From Nitrospirae bacterium YQR-1 (GTDB lineage Bacteria; Nitrospirota; Thermodesulfovibrionia; Thermodesulfovibrionales; Magnetobacteriaceae): 64,000 nt of DNA. Location of the stretch: assembly GCA_039908095.1 (NCBI GenBank), contig JAMOBJ010000012.1, positions 1-64,000 of the forward strand. Reading direction: 5' to 3'. Below, piece by piece: positions 56,101 to 64,000 of this stretch. Under the pieces are notes generated by a model, which had not been told where the DNA came from, made no database searches, and saw only the letters and a list, made by a program, of their open reading frames with translations. A program made the position numbers and the translations under genes. Every line of letters starts with the position of its first letter. Within the stretch, counting starts at the first letter, position 1.

Positions 56101-56311
56101 TGATTTGACGATTGTTAAGACAATTATCGACATGTCGCACAATCTCAGATTACGGGTAATAGCCGAGGGTGTGGAAACACTTGAGCAATTAGAAGTTTTA
56201 CGTTCACTTGGATGTGATGAGGTACAGGGGTATCTTTTTAGTAAAGCCGTACCGCCCGATGAGTTTTCTGTATTGTTAAAGAAAGAAGAGTTTTTTTGTA
56301 ATATAATTTGA
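53195..56311 (+). CDS. Membrane GAF-GAF-GGDEF-EAL c-di-GMP turnover protein
   Basis: 1038 residues from a GTG with GGGAG upstream. About seven membrane helices (12-245) form a MASE-like sensor; a coiled coil follows. Two GAF domains (about 270-425 and 440-593) each have a CLCG motif and an HGHYC motif. The GGDEF domain (about 605-765) has SGDEF (684-688), a variant often still active. The EAL domain (about 780-1030) keeps EAL (812-814) in GAEALVRWQHP, LELTES, DDFGTGYSSLSYLKHLP and KIDKSF, so phosphodiesterase activity is likely. It would tune c-di-GMP, with the CheA of this window a conceivable target. Confidence 0.93.
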   Translation: MEPVEQFFGNNMDYVYLVYGFAFIFTGISIAVLTKTEGQFKPARFIWLLSSFAFLHGINEWLDMMSFIHPSHKLLKTLSFIFLVSSFCFLFEFSRRTLRICENETMKRISQYLQWWLMPVLTTIIFIISYYSENALQTGQILSRYFLALPGSIATAIGLKLYSTETDLIEKSKADRYFFLAVTFFIAYGFFAGFVVPKGNFFPSNVINTDSFISFIKVPVQVLRAISALFIAFSVIGMIKLFNYEARTKLQEIIEQLHIQQKEISQKAKVREVINSILNISLLPVSLQEQLNKILTLLMSVSWISLNSKGCIYICEDSSETIKISAHYNFDSEQLDTCSDLPFGKCLCGLAALKREVVFSSDTDDEKHTIRYSDMHPHGHYCVPILSNDRLLGVINVYVDEGYERTFEDEDFLRSVASTIAGIILRKETEEKIAQNYLIQDVINTIMKLSIQTLTLEEYLESILELISTVPWLSPKKTGCIFLIEDNPDELIMMTHRGISFQLLKKCSRVTMGSCLCGRAAATGKIVFASSIDDRHEVSYDGMSDHGHYCIPVKSKEKVIGVINLYVEHGHVRTSLEENFLVSVANTLSGIIERKRMEEKLEYMANYDTLTGLPNRVLFFDRLRQEIKSTVRYGHLLGVLYIDIDNFKDINDSMGHDVGDLLLQAVASRLGRCVRNADTVSRVSGDEFTVILPNIKSGLDAEIITKKALSCLSEPYEVNNNIYNITASAGMSIYPTDAGNAEELLKHADTAMYYSKKSMKSTGTMFNKEMDESINKRLKLEKELRLALQRGELVVHYQPQIELSSGKIVGAEALVRWQHPEMGLLYPDKFISLAEDTGIIMALGEQVLSESCKQNIIWQKMNLPPVVVAVNVSTTQVSRHYDLAGVVFQILNKTHMAPANLELELTESFCMQNVDTTISMLRRFNSRGVNVAIDDFGTGYSSLSYLKHLPFKKLKIDKSFIKELVINQDDLTIVKTIIDMSHNLRLRVIAEGVETLEQLEVLRSLGCDEVQGYLFSKAVPPDEFSVLLKKEEFFCNII

Positions 56312-56319
56312 CAGTTATA

Positions 56320-56766
56320 TTATTTTCCCGGTGAAACATACCTTATGATTGTTCTTCTGACGTTTAAAGCTATTGCATACACAACGCCTGTGATAAAGAG
56401 AGGTATGGAGAGCAAGTTCTCACTGAGGCTCATTTCCTCCTTTGACATATCATGTGACTTGCCTATATCATTAACCATTTTTTGGTGTGATTGTCCTGCA
56501 CTCTCCGAACCGCTTTGAGCCGGAGAGCCGGTTATGGTTTTAATGTTTGTATAGATTCCATTAAAATAATTTATTGTTAGTTTAGTTAAAAAGATGCGCT
56601 TAACATTTAAGTCATGTTTTAGAATCTTAAAAGCACCGGCGCTTAAGCCATTGCTTGTTAATTCAAAGAACATCTGCAATGGGCACAGATAGCTCTCAAG
56701 TGCTTTCTCTATAGCCGCAGTGCCGGTAAGCGATTTGTATAAAGATATTATAGAATTTCTTAGCAA
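56320..56766 (-). CDS. Uncharacterised protein with C-terminal membrane helix
   Basis: 148 residues. The first 75 residues are mixed helical (LESYLCPLQMFFELTSNG, KRIFLTKLTINYFNGIY). A polar, Ser/Gln-rich stretch (80-112) leads to one hydrophobic helix (LLSIPLFITGVVYAIALNV, about 117-135) and a basic tail, so it is probably tail-anchored. I recognise no family. It converges on the GGDEF-EAL gene with 8 bp between the stops. Confidence 0.65.
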   Translation of the reverse strand: MLRNSIISLYKSLTGTAAIEKALESYLCPLQMFFELTSNGLSAGAFKILKHDLNVKRIFLTKLTINYFNGIYTNIKTITGSPAQSGSESAGQSHQKMVNDIGKSHDMSKEEMSLSENLLSIPLFITGVVYAIALNVRRTIIRYVSPGK

Positions 56767-56828
56767 ATGTGCATCACCACTATCACCTTTATTATATTAT
56801 AACATGTTATGGAGGCTGGTATAAAAAG

Positions 56829-58913
56829 TTAAGACAGAGTAAAAAATATCTCTCTGTCTTCCATATCCACCCTGTCAATCCGCACATTGACAGGGGTTGC
56901 TATAGAAAACACCTTCTTTTTATTCTTTCCCTTCAGAGTCAGGCTCCTTTCCTCAAAGACATAGTAGTCATCAGACATCTGAGACACTTCCACTATGCCG
57001 TCTATAAAATGGCCATCCAGTCGTACCCTTAGCCCGCGTGTACTTGTCCCGATTACCCTGCCCGAGAACTCCTCACCCACGCTGTCTTTTAAAAACCAAA
57101 CTCTCAGGGCATTAATACTCTCTCTCTCGGCTTCCTCGGCAACCCTCTCCCTGTGTGAACAGTGAAAGGCCACATCGGATAGTTTTTTAGAAAAATCTTT
57201 ACTGTCCTTAGAAACTCCAGATAGTGCCTCACGCAGCACCCTGTGCACTACCAGGTCGGGATACCTTCTGATGGGAGATGTAAAGTGTGTGTAACTTTTG
57301 GATGCAAGGCCAAAATGCCCCTCATTTGTTATTGAATACCGTGCCTGCTTAAGGGCTCTTAACACCAGATAGTTTATGACCTCCTTGTAAGGGCTCTCCG
57401 ATGATTTTGCAATTATTTTGGGAAAATCTGAGGCACTTATCCGGTTTTTATTCCACGATATGGTACATTTGAGAACTTTTATTATTTCATCCAGTTTCCG
57501 CTGGTCAGGCTCCTCATGAATTCTGTAAACAGACGGAACTTTAAGCGATTCCAGAAAACTACTGACTGCCTCATTGGCAGCTATCATAAACTCCTCCACT
57601 ATAGAGTGGGCAAAGTTCCTCTCCGTACCAACTATACTCTCAAGCGCCCCCTGCATATCAAGAATTATTTCAGGCTCAGGGAGGTCAAAATCAAGACTGC
57701 CGCGCTGTAACCTCACTTCTCTCAACAAAGTGCACAACTGCCCCATTATCTCAAACTCCGGCACCAGTGCGGCATACTTTTTTCTCCTGCGCACATCCCC
57801 ATTTACCAGTATCTCCTTAACAACCGTATATGTCATCCTCTCATCACTTCTTATCACTGATGGATAAAACCGTGCGGAGGTCCTTCTGCCTGAGTCTGAG
57901 AAATCCATCTCCACTGTAAAGGTTAAACGGTCAACTTTGGGTTTGAGGCTGCATAGCTCTTCAGAAAGCCTCTTAGGAAACATAGGAATTACTCTGTCGG
58001 AAAAATACACCGATGTGCCGCGTCTGCGTGCCTCTGTGTCAAGAGCACTTTCCCACGGCACAAAATGGCTTACATCTGCTATGTGGACGTAGAGCTTATA
58101 ACCCTGCGGCTGTTTTATTATTGATATGGCATCATCAAAGTCCCTTGCCCTCTCACCGTCTATCGTTACAGTTTTAAGCGTGCGTAAGTCAACACGCTCC
58201 GTTATCATATCAGATGTGATTTCATCCGGCAAAGCCTTAGCCTCATCAGTGACGGCTTTAGGAAACCTCTTTGGCAGATGAAACTCATCCACTATCATGT
58301 CTATCTCGGATTTAGGTCCGTCGGGAGCTGTCATAATTTTTATGATTTTACCCACCGGAGGACGGCTTGAATTCCCGTAGTCTGTTATTTCCGCTACTAC
58401 GCTGTCTCCGGCCTTAGCACTCAGTGTGTCATGCTCAGGTATATATAAATCAAAAAAAATTGTCTTGTTCTTTGGTTTAAGGTAACAAGCATTTCCGACA
58501 TAATCAATACGGCCAAAGACCTTGTCATGAACCCGCTCAACCACCCTCACTATTGAGCCCTCACGCCTCCTGCCGTCCTCAAGTCTCACCACAACGCGGT
58601 CATTGTCCATAGCGCCGTTTGTTTTCCTGCCGGGAATGAAAATGTCTCTCTCCCCGGATTTATCCACTATGACAAAACCATAGCCACCCCTGTGGGCCTC
58701 AAAAAACCCCGTGGCAAGGCCCATCTCGGTTGCAGGCCCGTAGTGGCCGTTGTTAGTCCTGACCACCACACCCGCCCTCATCAGCTCACGCAGATACTTC
58801 TTAAGCAGACGGGTCTCCTTAGTGCTTTCACTGAGACGTCTTGACAACTCTTTGAAAGACTGCGGTTTTTTCATTGATTTCAAGTACTTCTTTAGCTTTT
58901 CTCTGTCAATCAT
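56829..58913 (-). CDS. rnr: Ribonuclease R (3'-5' exoribonuclease)
   Basis: 694 residues. An N-terminal winged-helix region (about 1-60), cold-shock OB folds (about 65-220), the RNB catalytic domain (about 240-570) with RTLKTVTIDGERARDFDDAI, HIADVSHFV and SLKPKVDRLTF, and an S1 domain at the end (about 615-690, with FSGRVIGTSTRGLRVRL). The acidic residues that bind Mg2+ (in DGERARDFDDA) are present. It degrades structured RNA and takes part in rRNA quality control. The C terminus lacks the long basic tail seen in enterics. It begins 41 bp after the membrane protein gene of the ABC operon on the same strand. Confidence 0.95.
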   Translation of the reverse strand: MIDREKLKKYLKSMKKPQSFKELSRRLSESTKETRLLKKYLRELMRAGVVVRTNNGHYGPATEMGLATGFFEAHRGGYGFVIVDKSGERDIFIPGRKTNGAMDNDRVVVRLEDGRRREGSIVRVVERVHDKVFGRIDYVGNACYLKPKNKTIFFDLYIPEHDTLSAKAGDSVVAEITDYGNSSRPPVGKIIKIMTAPDGPKSEIDMIVDEFHLPKRFPKAVTDEAKALPDEITSDMITERVDLRTLKTVTIDGERARDFDDAISIIKQPQGYKLYVHIADVSHFVPWESALDTEARRRGTSVYFSDRVIPMFPKRLSEELCSLKPKVDRLTFTVEMDFSDSGRRTSARFYPSVIRSDERMTYTVVKEILVNGDVRRRKKYAALVPEFEIMGQLCTLLREVRLQRGSLDFDLPEPEIILDMQGALESIVGTERNFAHSIVEEFMIAANEAVSSFLESLKVPSVYRIHEEPDQRKLDEIIKVLKCTISWNKNRISASDFPKIIAKSSESPYKEVINYLVLRALKQARYSITNEGHFGLASKSYTHFTSPIRRYPDLVVHRVLREALSGVSKDSKDFSKKLSDVAFHCSHRERVAEEAERESINALRVWFLKDSVGEEFSGRVIGTSTRGLRVRLDGHFIDGIVEVSQMSDDYYVFEERSLTLKGKNKKKVFSIATPVNVRIDRVDMEDREIFFTLS

Positions 58914-58954
58914 ACATAACCCTAACCGGGTAATTCCTCATATGCATTTATTTT

Positions 58955-59956
58955 CTAAAAAGGTGTAAACGACGTAAATACCAACGGCCATGTGGATAAA
59001 ACCGCAAAAATAACCAAAAAGATGATTGAGATTACAGCCCACTTCTTTTGTACTTTATCAACAACCACCGTTATGCTGGGAATATCCCTGAAAAACTCCG
59101 AAACACCTGTGGCTATGGTAAAAGACACCGCCCCTAACAGGCTTACAAACAACGGATAGCCAACGTAGTTATACTGTCCCTTTAACACATCAAACGGGCA
59201 ATGATGGGTCGGAAGCTCATAGTAGTAGATGGAGATAAAGGATATTAGCGATGCTATGGAAACTATCAAATACGGTACTGAAAGACCTGCAGCTAAGTAC
59301 CTAAACACCCCTGCGTTTGTTTTAACTGAGCCAATTAAAACTGAAAGCAAGCAAAGAGTTGAAATGTAAAACACATACATCATTGGCTTAACGGGGAGAG
59401 CTGCAAGGGCTGAAGCCACGGATTTCTCCTCGCCTCCAAAAAGGGAGCCACAGCAGGAAGTTATCATCTCAGGTTTCAGGCCATTAAAATATTTAAAAGT
59501 CAAAATAAATTCAAGAAGAATCAATGGCGAGACAAACACAAGAAGTATATACTTAAACTTAACAAGTGGATAGTCCTCACCCTGTTGGTCTATGTAGTTA
59601 ATAAAAAGCCACACCGAGGAAATCAAAAATGTTATAATTTTAGTGTATAACACATACCACCCTACAGGGTTGGCGTTAAGAGCGCCTGTGGCACACATGG
59701 CCCCGACAAACAACTTATGTATGTCATCTGCGGTAAATATAAAAAGAAACAATGAAAGAACCTCAATAAACAGTGCCGTGTTAATAATAGTTGAAATAAG
59801 ATAGGTTTTTCTTTCAAGGGACAGTTGCAATTCCGAGCTACTTGATATGTCCCAGCTTCTTACTATAGAGAGGCCGATAAATGAGGCACAAAGTGCCATA
59901 ACAGCCACAACGGCTGATGAGAGCAACAGGGCAAGTACCCCGGGATGAAGTATCAC
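58955..59956 (-). CDS. Multi-pass membrane protein of the NosL/ABC operon
   Basis: 333 residues with about eight membrane helices (for example LALLLSSAVVAVMALCASFIG and ILLVFVSPLILLEFILTF). Loop residues of note are SCCGSLFGGEE (about 172-182), a double Cys, and ELPTHHCPFDVLKGQY (about 248-263), His and Cys, either of which could bind a metal. I recognise no characterised family. Its ATG overlaps the ATPase stop by 4 bp, so it is part of the same operon and probably works with that ABC transporter and the NosL-like protein. Confidence 0.8.
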   Translation of the reverse strand: MILHPGVLALLLSSAVVAVMALCASFIGLSIVRSWDISSSSELQLSLERKTYLISTIINTALFIEVLSLFLFIFTADDIHKLFVGAMCATGALNANPVGWYVLYTKIITFLISSVWLFINYIDQQGEDYPLVKFKYILLVFVSPLILLEFILTFKYFNGLKPEMITSCCGSLFGGEEKSVASALAALPVKPMMYVFYISTLCLLSVLIGSVKTNAGVFRYLAAGLSVPYLIVSIASLISFISIYYYELPTHHCPFDVLKGQYNYVGYPLFVSLLGAVSFTIATGVSEFFRDIPSITVVVDKVQKKWAVISIIFLVIFAVLSTWPLVFTSFTPF

Positions 59957-60645
59957 TTTATAACGACCTCTTTGAGTAAACCATCTCTCATTTCCACTGT
60001 TTTCATAACATACTTTGAATCATATATCAGGGGATCATGCGAGGCGATTATAATAGTTTTACCCTCATGGTTAAGGTTGTGGATGATTTCAAGAAAATCA
60101 ATGGATAACCTCGTATCCAGGTGTGCAGTGGGTTCATCGGCAAGGATGATTTCAGGGTCATTGATAAGAGCCCGTGCAATGGCTACCCGTTGCTGCTCAC
60201 CTCCGGAAAGCTGCGTGATCTTAAAATCCCTCTTGTGAACCATATTTAAATGCTCCAACACTTTATTAGCGCGCTCTTTTATTTCTGAATATGGCGTTTT
60301 AGTGGGATAGAGCGGAAGCATAACGTTTTCAAGCACTGTGATACCCCTTATAAGGTTAAACTGTTGAAATATAAAGCCAAAAGTATTTCTTCTTATCTCT
60401 GTAAGAAAGCGTTCCGGCAGTTTTGCCACATCCCTCTGTCCTACTATAATTTTACCCTCGGTTGGGCGGCACATGCAGCCGATTTGGCCCAGAAGGGTGG
60501 TTTTCCCTGAGCCGCTTGGGCCCTTAAATACTACAAACTCTCCCCTGAAGACCTCAAACGATATATCCGTAAGCGCCCTCATCTCATCAGGCAGCCCCGG
60601 ATTATACACTTTGGAAACCTTCTCTACTTTTACCAAAATGTCCAT
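59953..60645 (-). CDS. ABC transporter ATP-binding protein (MacB/LolD type)
   Basis: 230 residues, normal length. Walker A is FKGPSGSGKTTLLGQIG, the Q-loop region is FIFQQFNLIRGITVLENV, the signature is LSGGEQQRVAIARALIND, Walker B is ILADEPTAHLD and the switch His is in IIIASHDPLI. This is the class that powers FtsX-like permeases, which drive mechanical transmission to the periplasm rather than substrate passage through a channel. It lies 4 bp after the permease stop and overlaps the next gene. Confidence 0.95.
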   Translation of the reverse strand: MDILVKVEKVSKVYNPGLPDEMRALTDISFEVFRGEFVVFKGPSGSGKTTLLGQIGCMCRPTEGKIIVGQRDVAKLPERFLTEIRRNTFGFIFQQFNLIRGITVLENVMLPLYPTKTPYSEIKERANKVLEHLNMVHKRDFKITQLSGGEQQRVAIARALINDPEIILADEPTAHLDTRLSIDFLEIIHNLNHEGKTIIIASHDPLIYDSKYVMKTVEMRDGLLKEVVIK

Positions 60646-60649
60646 TGCC

Positions 60650-61813
60650 CTATGTCCTCATTATTGTATCAGGGTCAGTTATCGCCGCCTTCCATGAGGG
60701 CACAACCGTGCTTACCACATAAGGGACAACTGTTAGAAAAAAAATTGAAAACACATGGTATATATTAATGTATGGGATGGGTTGAAACGGCGGAAACAAC
60801 ACTGACCATCCCTTCAGAACCGGCCCAAAGAGCGCTGCTCCGAATAAAAACACATGTACATAAGCAAGAATTAAACCGGTTAGAAACGACAGTAGGGAGA
60901 CGACCATACCCTCATGGAACTTTAACTTCAACACATCTGAGGTTTCCCATCCGATTGCTTTAAGAATACCGATTTCCCGTCTTTCCGCTGCACTCAACCC
61001 TGTTGCCTTATCCCATACAAAAATGGCAAAGGCAAGCAGAGCACCGAAAAACATAGTGACAATAATCCCACCCCGCCAGTTAAACACGTTGTCATAGGTG
61101 CGAATTATGTCGCCTTTTAGTATAACTCTGGCATCGGGCCATGTTCTTACTATCTTTGTGGCTACTGTTTGTATCTCACTATCGTTATAAACCTCTACTA
61201 TCAGGTCTGTGGCACGGTCTTTGGGAATATCAAAGAAACCAATAAGGTCTTCTCTGTCCATAATAACAAGATCGTTGGTAAACATCGCCGATACGCTGTC
61301 AAAAATACCGACAACTTTAAGGGAAACACTTCTACTGTCACCGATTGCAAGAAACATATTATCATTAAAACTGAGTTTTCTGAGTTTGGCAACACCTTTA
61401 CCCACAGCACACTCTCCTTTTGTTTGAGGGAGTTTACCCTCAAGGAGTTTAAGTCCGTCAAGTTCCTTTGTCAGACCGATAATCGTATAGTTGGCATGTG
61501 TCAAAGTATCGTAATAGTATCCCCAGTAGCGGGGTTGCACACTGCCGACACCGGCAATTGAGGATATCTGCTCAATATAATTAAGCGGTACGAGATCATG
61601 GCGTCCGGCAGCCAGTTTCTGGACTATTAACTCAGGAGAATCATAAAAGACATTCATAGCCTCCACCTTAAAAGCATGTGTGAGAAACAGTATGGAACTT
61701 ATAATGGCAATTAATATACTAAAGACCACAATAATGGCAAGGTTTTTATACTTTTTCCTAAGCAGGGATGAAATTGCATATTCAAGGATTTTATTGTGTC
61801 CCCATGCGGCCAT
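60650..61813 (-). CDS. FtsX/MacB-type ABC transporter permease
   Basis: 387 residues. One N-terminal helix (about 20-44), a periplasmic domain of about 200 residues (50-245, beginning MNVFYDSPELIVQKLAAG), and three C-terminal helices (about 255-375) containing ERREIGILKAIGWETSDVLKLKFHEG, the conserved coupling segment of FtsX-like permeases. With the ATPase it should form a type VII ABC system. Its ATG overlaps the stop of the small membrane protein gene (TAATG). Confidence 0.9.
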   Translation of the reverse strand: MAAWGHNKILEYAISSLLRKKYKNLAIIVVFSILIAIISSILFLTHAFKVEAMNVFYDSPELIVQKLAAGRHDLVPLNYIEQISSIAGVGSVQPRYWGYYYDTLTHANYTIIGLTKELDGLKLLEGKLPQTKGECAVGKGVAKLRKLSFNDNMFLAIGDSRSVSLKVVGIFDSVSAMFTNDLVIMDREDLIGFFDIPKDRATDLIVEVYNDSEIQTVATKIVRTWPDARVILKGDIIRTYDNVFNWRGGIIVTMFFGALLAFAIFVWDKATGLSAAERREIGILKAIGWETSDVLKLKFHEGMVVSLLSFLTGLILAYVHVFLFGAALFGPVLKGWSVLFPPFQPIPYINIYHVFSIFFLTVVPYVVSTVVPSWKAAITDPDTIMRT

Positions 61814-62112
61814 TATTTCTGATTCCTCTCATTAAACATCCCGGGTGGCACAATGGAACCGGCGGGGAAGTGGTCAATAGAGGACGGAAAATCCTGAAAA
61901 GCGCTGAAAAAATCCGACTGTGACGGATGCCTCGTGTACCTGGCCTCGGTCCATATAGCCACATCTGTGAGGGTCAGTTGCCGTACCAATTCCCTCTTAG
62001 CATCAAGCCGGCCTTGTAAGTGTGTGAGAGAATAAACCGAAAACACGGAAAAAGCCAGCAGTAACAGTGTTTCAAAAAACACTATAAACATAAAGACTTT
62101 TGTTTTTACCAT
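61813..62112 (-). CDS. Small membrane-anchored protein of the NosL/ABC operon
   Basis: 99 residues. One N-terminal helix (VFMFIVFFETLLLLAFSVFSVYS) followed by a periplasmic part with TDVAIWTEARYTRHPSQSDFFSAFQDFPSSIDHFPAGS, which contains several His residues. No known domain. Between the NosL-like gene (9 bp) and the permease (overlap), so it is likely an accessory subunit. Confidence 0.75.
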   Translation of the reverse strand: MVKTKVFMFIVFFETLLLLAFSVFSVYSLTHLQGRLDAKRELVRQLTLTDVAIWTEARYTRHPSQSDFFSAFQDFPSSIDHFPAGSIVPPGMFNERNQK

Positions 62113-62121
62113 GGTGGCAGC

Positions 62122-62616
62122 TTAGTGTTTCTTCATATCGTGCTTCATAGCGCCCGGGATATCTGCAGCGGTTATTTCACTGAATTTAAGTGTCTTATCA
62201 CCCTTATGGTCAAGAATAAAGCCTTTTACCTTATCCTCGGAAACCGGCACAGCCTCTGCTCCCATAGGGCCCTCTACGTTACTGCCAAAGACAAAAACCA
62301 CAGAGTCCGCCTTTACGGTCTTAGCACTGTAGTAATCCGTAACGTATATGTCTGATACATCTTCCTGGGTTTTATCTTTGCGGTATTTGGCAACATCGAA
62401 GTAAAATTTCAGCATATCCTTAGGGCCGTCAAAAAAAACATATGTGCCATCTTTAAAAACTACCTGAGACACCCACTTCGGAAAGGCCTTAACAAGCATA
62501 CCACAAACACCACACTTATCGTTTGTGCCGGGTTTTTTAGCATCAAAGGCCAAAAGCGATGTGTTTAATCCTAAAACAAAAAAAAATGTTACAAAATAAA
62601 CAAACTTCTTTAACAT
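62122..62616 (-). CDS. NosL-family protein (probable copper-binding periplasmic protein)
   Basis: 164 residues from the ATG at 62616, preceded by AGGAGGAG, which rules out an ATG 15 bp upstream that is part of that ribosome site. A signal peptide (MLKKFVYFVTFFFVLGLNTSLLA) exports it; no lipobox Cys follows, unlike classical NosL. The CXXCGM metal motif is present in KCGVCGMLVK, followed by FKDGTYVFFDGPKDMLKF and VTDYYSAKTVKADSVVFVFGS, the NosL pattern. NosL binds Cu(I) for nitrous-oxide reductase assembly, but no nosZ is in the window. First gene of the operon. Confidence 0.88.
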   Translation of the reverse strand: MLKKFVYFVTFFFVLGLNTSLLAFDAKKPGTNDKCGVCGMLVKAFPKWVSQVVFKDGTYVFFDGPKDMLKFYFDVAKYRKDKTQEDVSDIYVTDYYSAKTVKADSVVFVFGSNVEGPMGAEAVPVSEDKVKGFILDHKGDKTLKFSEITAADIPGAMKHDMKKH

Positions 62617-62726
62617 GTCTCCTCCTCTCATTTTTCTCTATTATTCATATCATAATGTTTAATCGTGATAACACTAACACCATTATATCAGATATTATAA
62701 AAACAAACAATACGCCTTACCTTTTC

Positions 62727-63620
62727 TTACAATAATACAGCATCAACAGGGACGTCATATGGGCTGCCGCCTGAGTAATCGTCTTTTTTGGCTCTTATGA
62801 ATTTTGCCGCCCTGCCCTGACGGTCGTGCCTGTCTGTTATTTTATCTTGTATGATATTATATTGGTCGGGGGTGATTCTGTATTTTTCTTTGTAGAGTTT
62901 TAAGTATTCCATGTAGAGGGGGAGGTTGTCATTTATTTTGTCGGGATTTTGGTCCCACATCGAGGATGAATAAACGCGGTACCAGATACCTCTGTTGGGC
63001 AGCCATGCGTAGCCCGACTGCATACACCAGTGAAGCCACTCGTGGACGTCTCCTAAAATTGGAGCACGTGCGGATTTTTTTATACTAAATGTCAGAGATG
63101 TTTCAGCAATTGTCGCAACAGCGTGTCTAAAACTGCTCACAAGGCTCAAGCGGGCTGATTCCTTACCTGAGATCAAACACGCCCGCTTAAAAAACGGCAT
63201 ACGATACCCCTTCGTTCCGTCCTCATAAATCATGTCCCAATGAAATGTTACCATCGGTATTATGTGGTTTCTCAAAACGTTCAGGGCTAATCCGTAAAAA
63301 ACCGGCTCCACTATGTCGTCATCACTCATTTCGTGGAAATACTCACCGTAGATTAATCCCTTCTTATAAAAAAAGTCCATAGAGCGGCTGTTCCTTTCTA
63401 TATTCTCTCCCTCCATGTACTCTACTACATCATAATCAGGCAAAACGAGATTTTTGTTATTATTCAGAAACGCTTTTACTTCCTCACTAAGGACACACAC
63501 TATAACCTGAGTAGTAAAGCACGCAGGGACAAAAGACAGGGAGACCTTTACGCTTTCAAGTGCTTCTTTAAGAAACGCCTTCCTGAAGGCGTTAACAAAT
63601 ACCGTTAAATCTTTCTTCAT
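62727..63620 (-). CDS. Probable GT-A (GT2-like) glycosyltransferase
   Basis: 297 residues. The N terminus LTVFVNAFRKAFLKEALESV is like the start of GT2 enzymes (V-x-N-x-F-R...EALESV), and MSDDDIVEP (about 98-106) could be the DXD metal site. The C-terminal half has HEWLHWCMQSGYAWLPNRG and a His/Arg-rich stretch. No membrane helix. It overlaps the upstream DUF354 gene by 29 bp, and both are probably for glycan or exopolysaccharide modification. Family assignment is tentative. Confidence 0.6.
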   Translation of the reverse strand: MKKDLTVFVNAFRKAFLKEALESVKVSLSFVPACFTTQVIVCVLSEEVKAFLNNNKNLVLPDYDVVEYMEGENIERNSRSMDFFYKKGLIYGEYFHEMSDDDIVEPVFYGLALNVLRNHIIPMVTFHWDMIYEDGTKGYRMPFFKRACLISGKESARLSLVSSFRHAVATIAETSLTFSIKKSARAPILGDVHEWLHWCMQSGYAWLPNRGIWYRVYSSSMWDQNPDKINDNLPLYMEYLKLYKEKYRITPDQYNIIQDKITDRHDRQGRAAKFIRAKKDDYSGGSPYDVPVDAVLL

Positions 63621-64000
63621 TATTGCTCATAAGCCATGAGACAAACCTGTCGGAAAAACAAAGCGCATTGTTTATCTGGTTTTCGTAGAACTGCTCAGAG
63701 AGCGCTTCTTTTTTCTTTCCAAAACTACTTAATGCAGTCTCTATCAGTTGAGTTTCGGAAGATACCCATTTCATAAGTCCGACATCCATAAGAAACTTAT
63801 CATAGTGGCTTACAAAAGAGCGCGTTGAAACCGTGGGCGTGCCAAAAAAAGTTGACTCCACATTTATTGTACCCCCGCCCCCGATAAAGAGGTCGCAGTA
63901 AGCAAGAAGATGCTGGATTTTTATCTTACTTTGAAGCACATGGGCAAAAGGAAAAAGCGTTTTTAGATACTCAGTTTCATAACGGGGCACAATTATTATG
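63592..64000 (-). CDS. DUF354-like protein, C-terminal part (5' end outside window)
   Basis: About 136 residues are visible and the frame stays open to the window edge, so the N terminus is missing. The motif YCDLFIGGGGTINVESTFFGTPTVST matches the C-terminal nucleotide-binding half of DUF354, GT-B-like proteins related to UDP-GlcNAc epimerases and found in surface glycan clusters. A GTG at 63990 is internal (IIIVPRYETEY continues upstream) and is not the start. It overlaps the next gene by 29 bp. Confidence 0.75.
   Translation of the reverse strand, partial: IIIVPRYETEYLKTLFPFAHVLQSKIKIQHLLAYCDLFIGGGGTINVESTFFGTPTVSTRSFVSHYDKFLMDVGLMKWVSSETQLIETALSSFGKKKEALSEQFYENQINNALCFSDRFVSWLMSNNEERFNGIC

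Noticed and set aside
53195..56311. SGDEF taken as proof of an inactive cyclase
   Set aside because: SGDEF variants are often catalytically active, so activity cannot be judged from this change alone.

Overview
The window looks like a chromosomal segment of a free-living, motile, Gram-negative bacterium with moderate GC. The gene set (many two-component, chemotaxis and c-di-GMP proteins, a bacteriohemerythrin, a type IV pilin, a DUF512 radical SAM protein, a PASTA-rpe pair, a NosL-like protein and large surface-glycan clusters) would suit the Nitrospirota or a deltaproteobacterium-like lineage. That assignment is an inference; no rRNA or tRNA gene was found to confirm it.

Layout. 1-6859 is a glycan/lipid-sugar region: a DUF2079 membrane protein on the minus strand, then a plus-strand operon of flippase, GT4 glycosyltransferase, B12-binding radical SAM enzyme and GT2 glycosyltransferase. 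6926-8599 is a response regulator with TPRs. 8734-10708 is a compact, probably acquired, restriction-modification cassette (cytosine-5 methyltransferase, HNH nuclease, Vsr). A type IV pilin gene follows, bracketed by two inverted copies of a mobile repeat. 11842-18574 holds a very large hybrid histidine kinase, a bacteriohemerythrin, a small internally duplicated protein with a TRL-type lipoprotein, and a double-receiver regulator. 18913-28597 is mostly housekeeping: PASTA protein, rpe, TPR protein, pgsA, DUF512 radical SAM protein, aroE, mdh, an orphan DNA methyltransferase, ndk and a DUF4139 protein.

28831-35312 (minus strand) is a nucleotide-sugar cluster: RfbF (glucose-1-phosphate cytidylyltransferase), RfbH (CDP-4-keto-6-deoxyglucose 3-dehydrase with an unusual N-terminal domain), a two-subunit thiamine-diphosphate E1-type enzyme, an SDR reductase and a GT2 glycosyltransferase. 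I infer a CDP-linked 3,6-dideoxy sugar carrying a two-carbon branch (yersiniose-like), made with a split E1-type carboligase in place of the single-chain YerE. 35444-43019 is a minus-strand operon: yebC, HtrA-like protease, glmU, glmS, pcrA/uvrD, gatC. 43455-49821 is a chemotaxis operon (MCP, CheY, STAS, CheA, MCP) whose CheA carries an MshEN-like c-di-GMP motif. 49950-56766 has a secreted Ser/Thr-rich protein, an FHA protein, a small membrane protein and a GAF-GAF-GGDEF-EAL protein. 56829-62616 has RNase R and a NosL plus ABC-transporter operon. 62727-64000 returns to glycan genes and runs off the window.

Scattered through the window is a family of about 125-140 bp repeats with terminal inverted repeats (TACCAAGT... 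or TTCCAATTC...), internal hairpins and 3-bp TTA/TAA flanking duplications, with several truncated relics. It behaves like a MITE. No CRISPR array, tRNA, rRNA or complete insertion sequence was seen.
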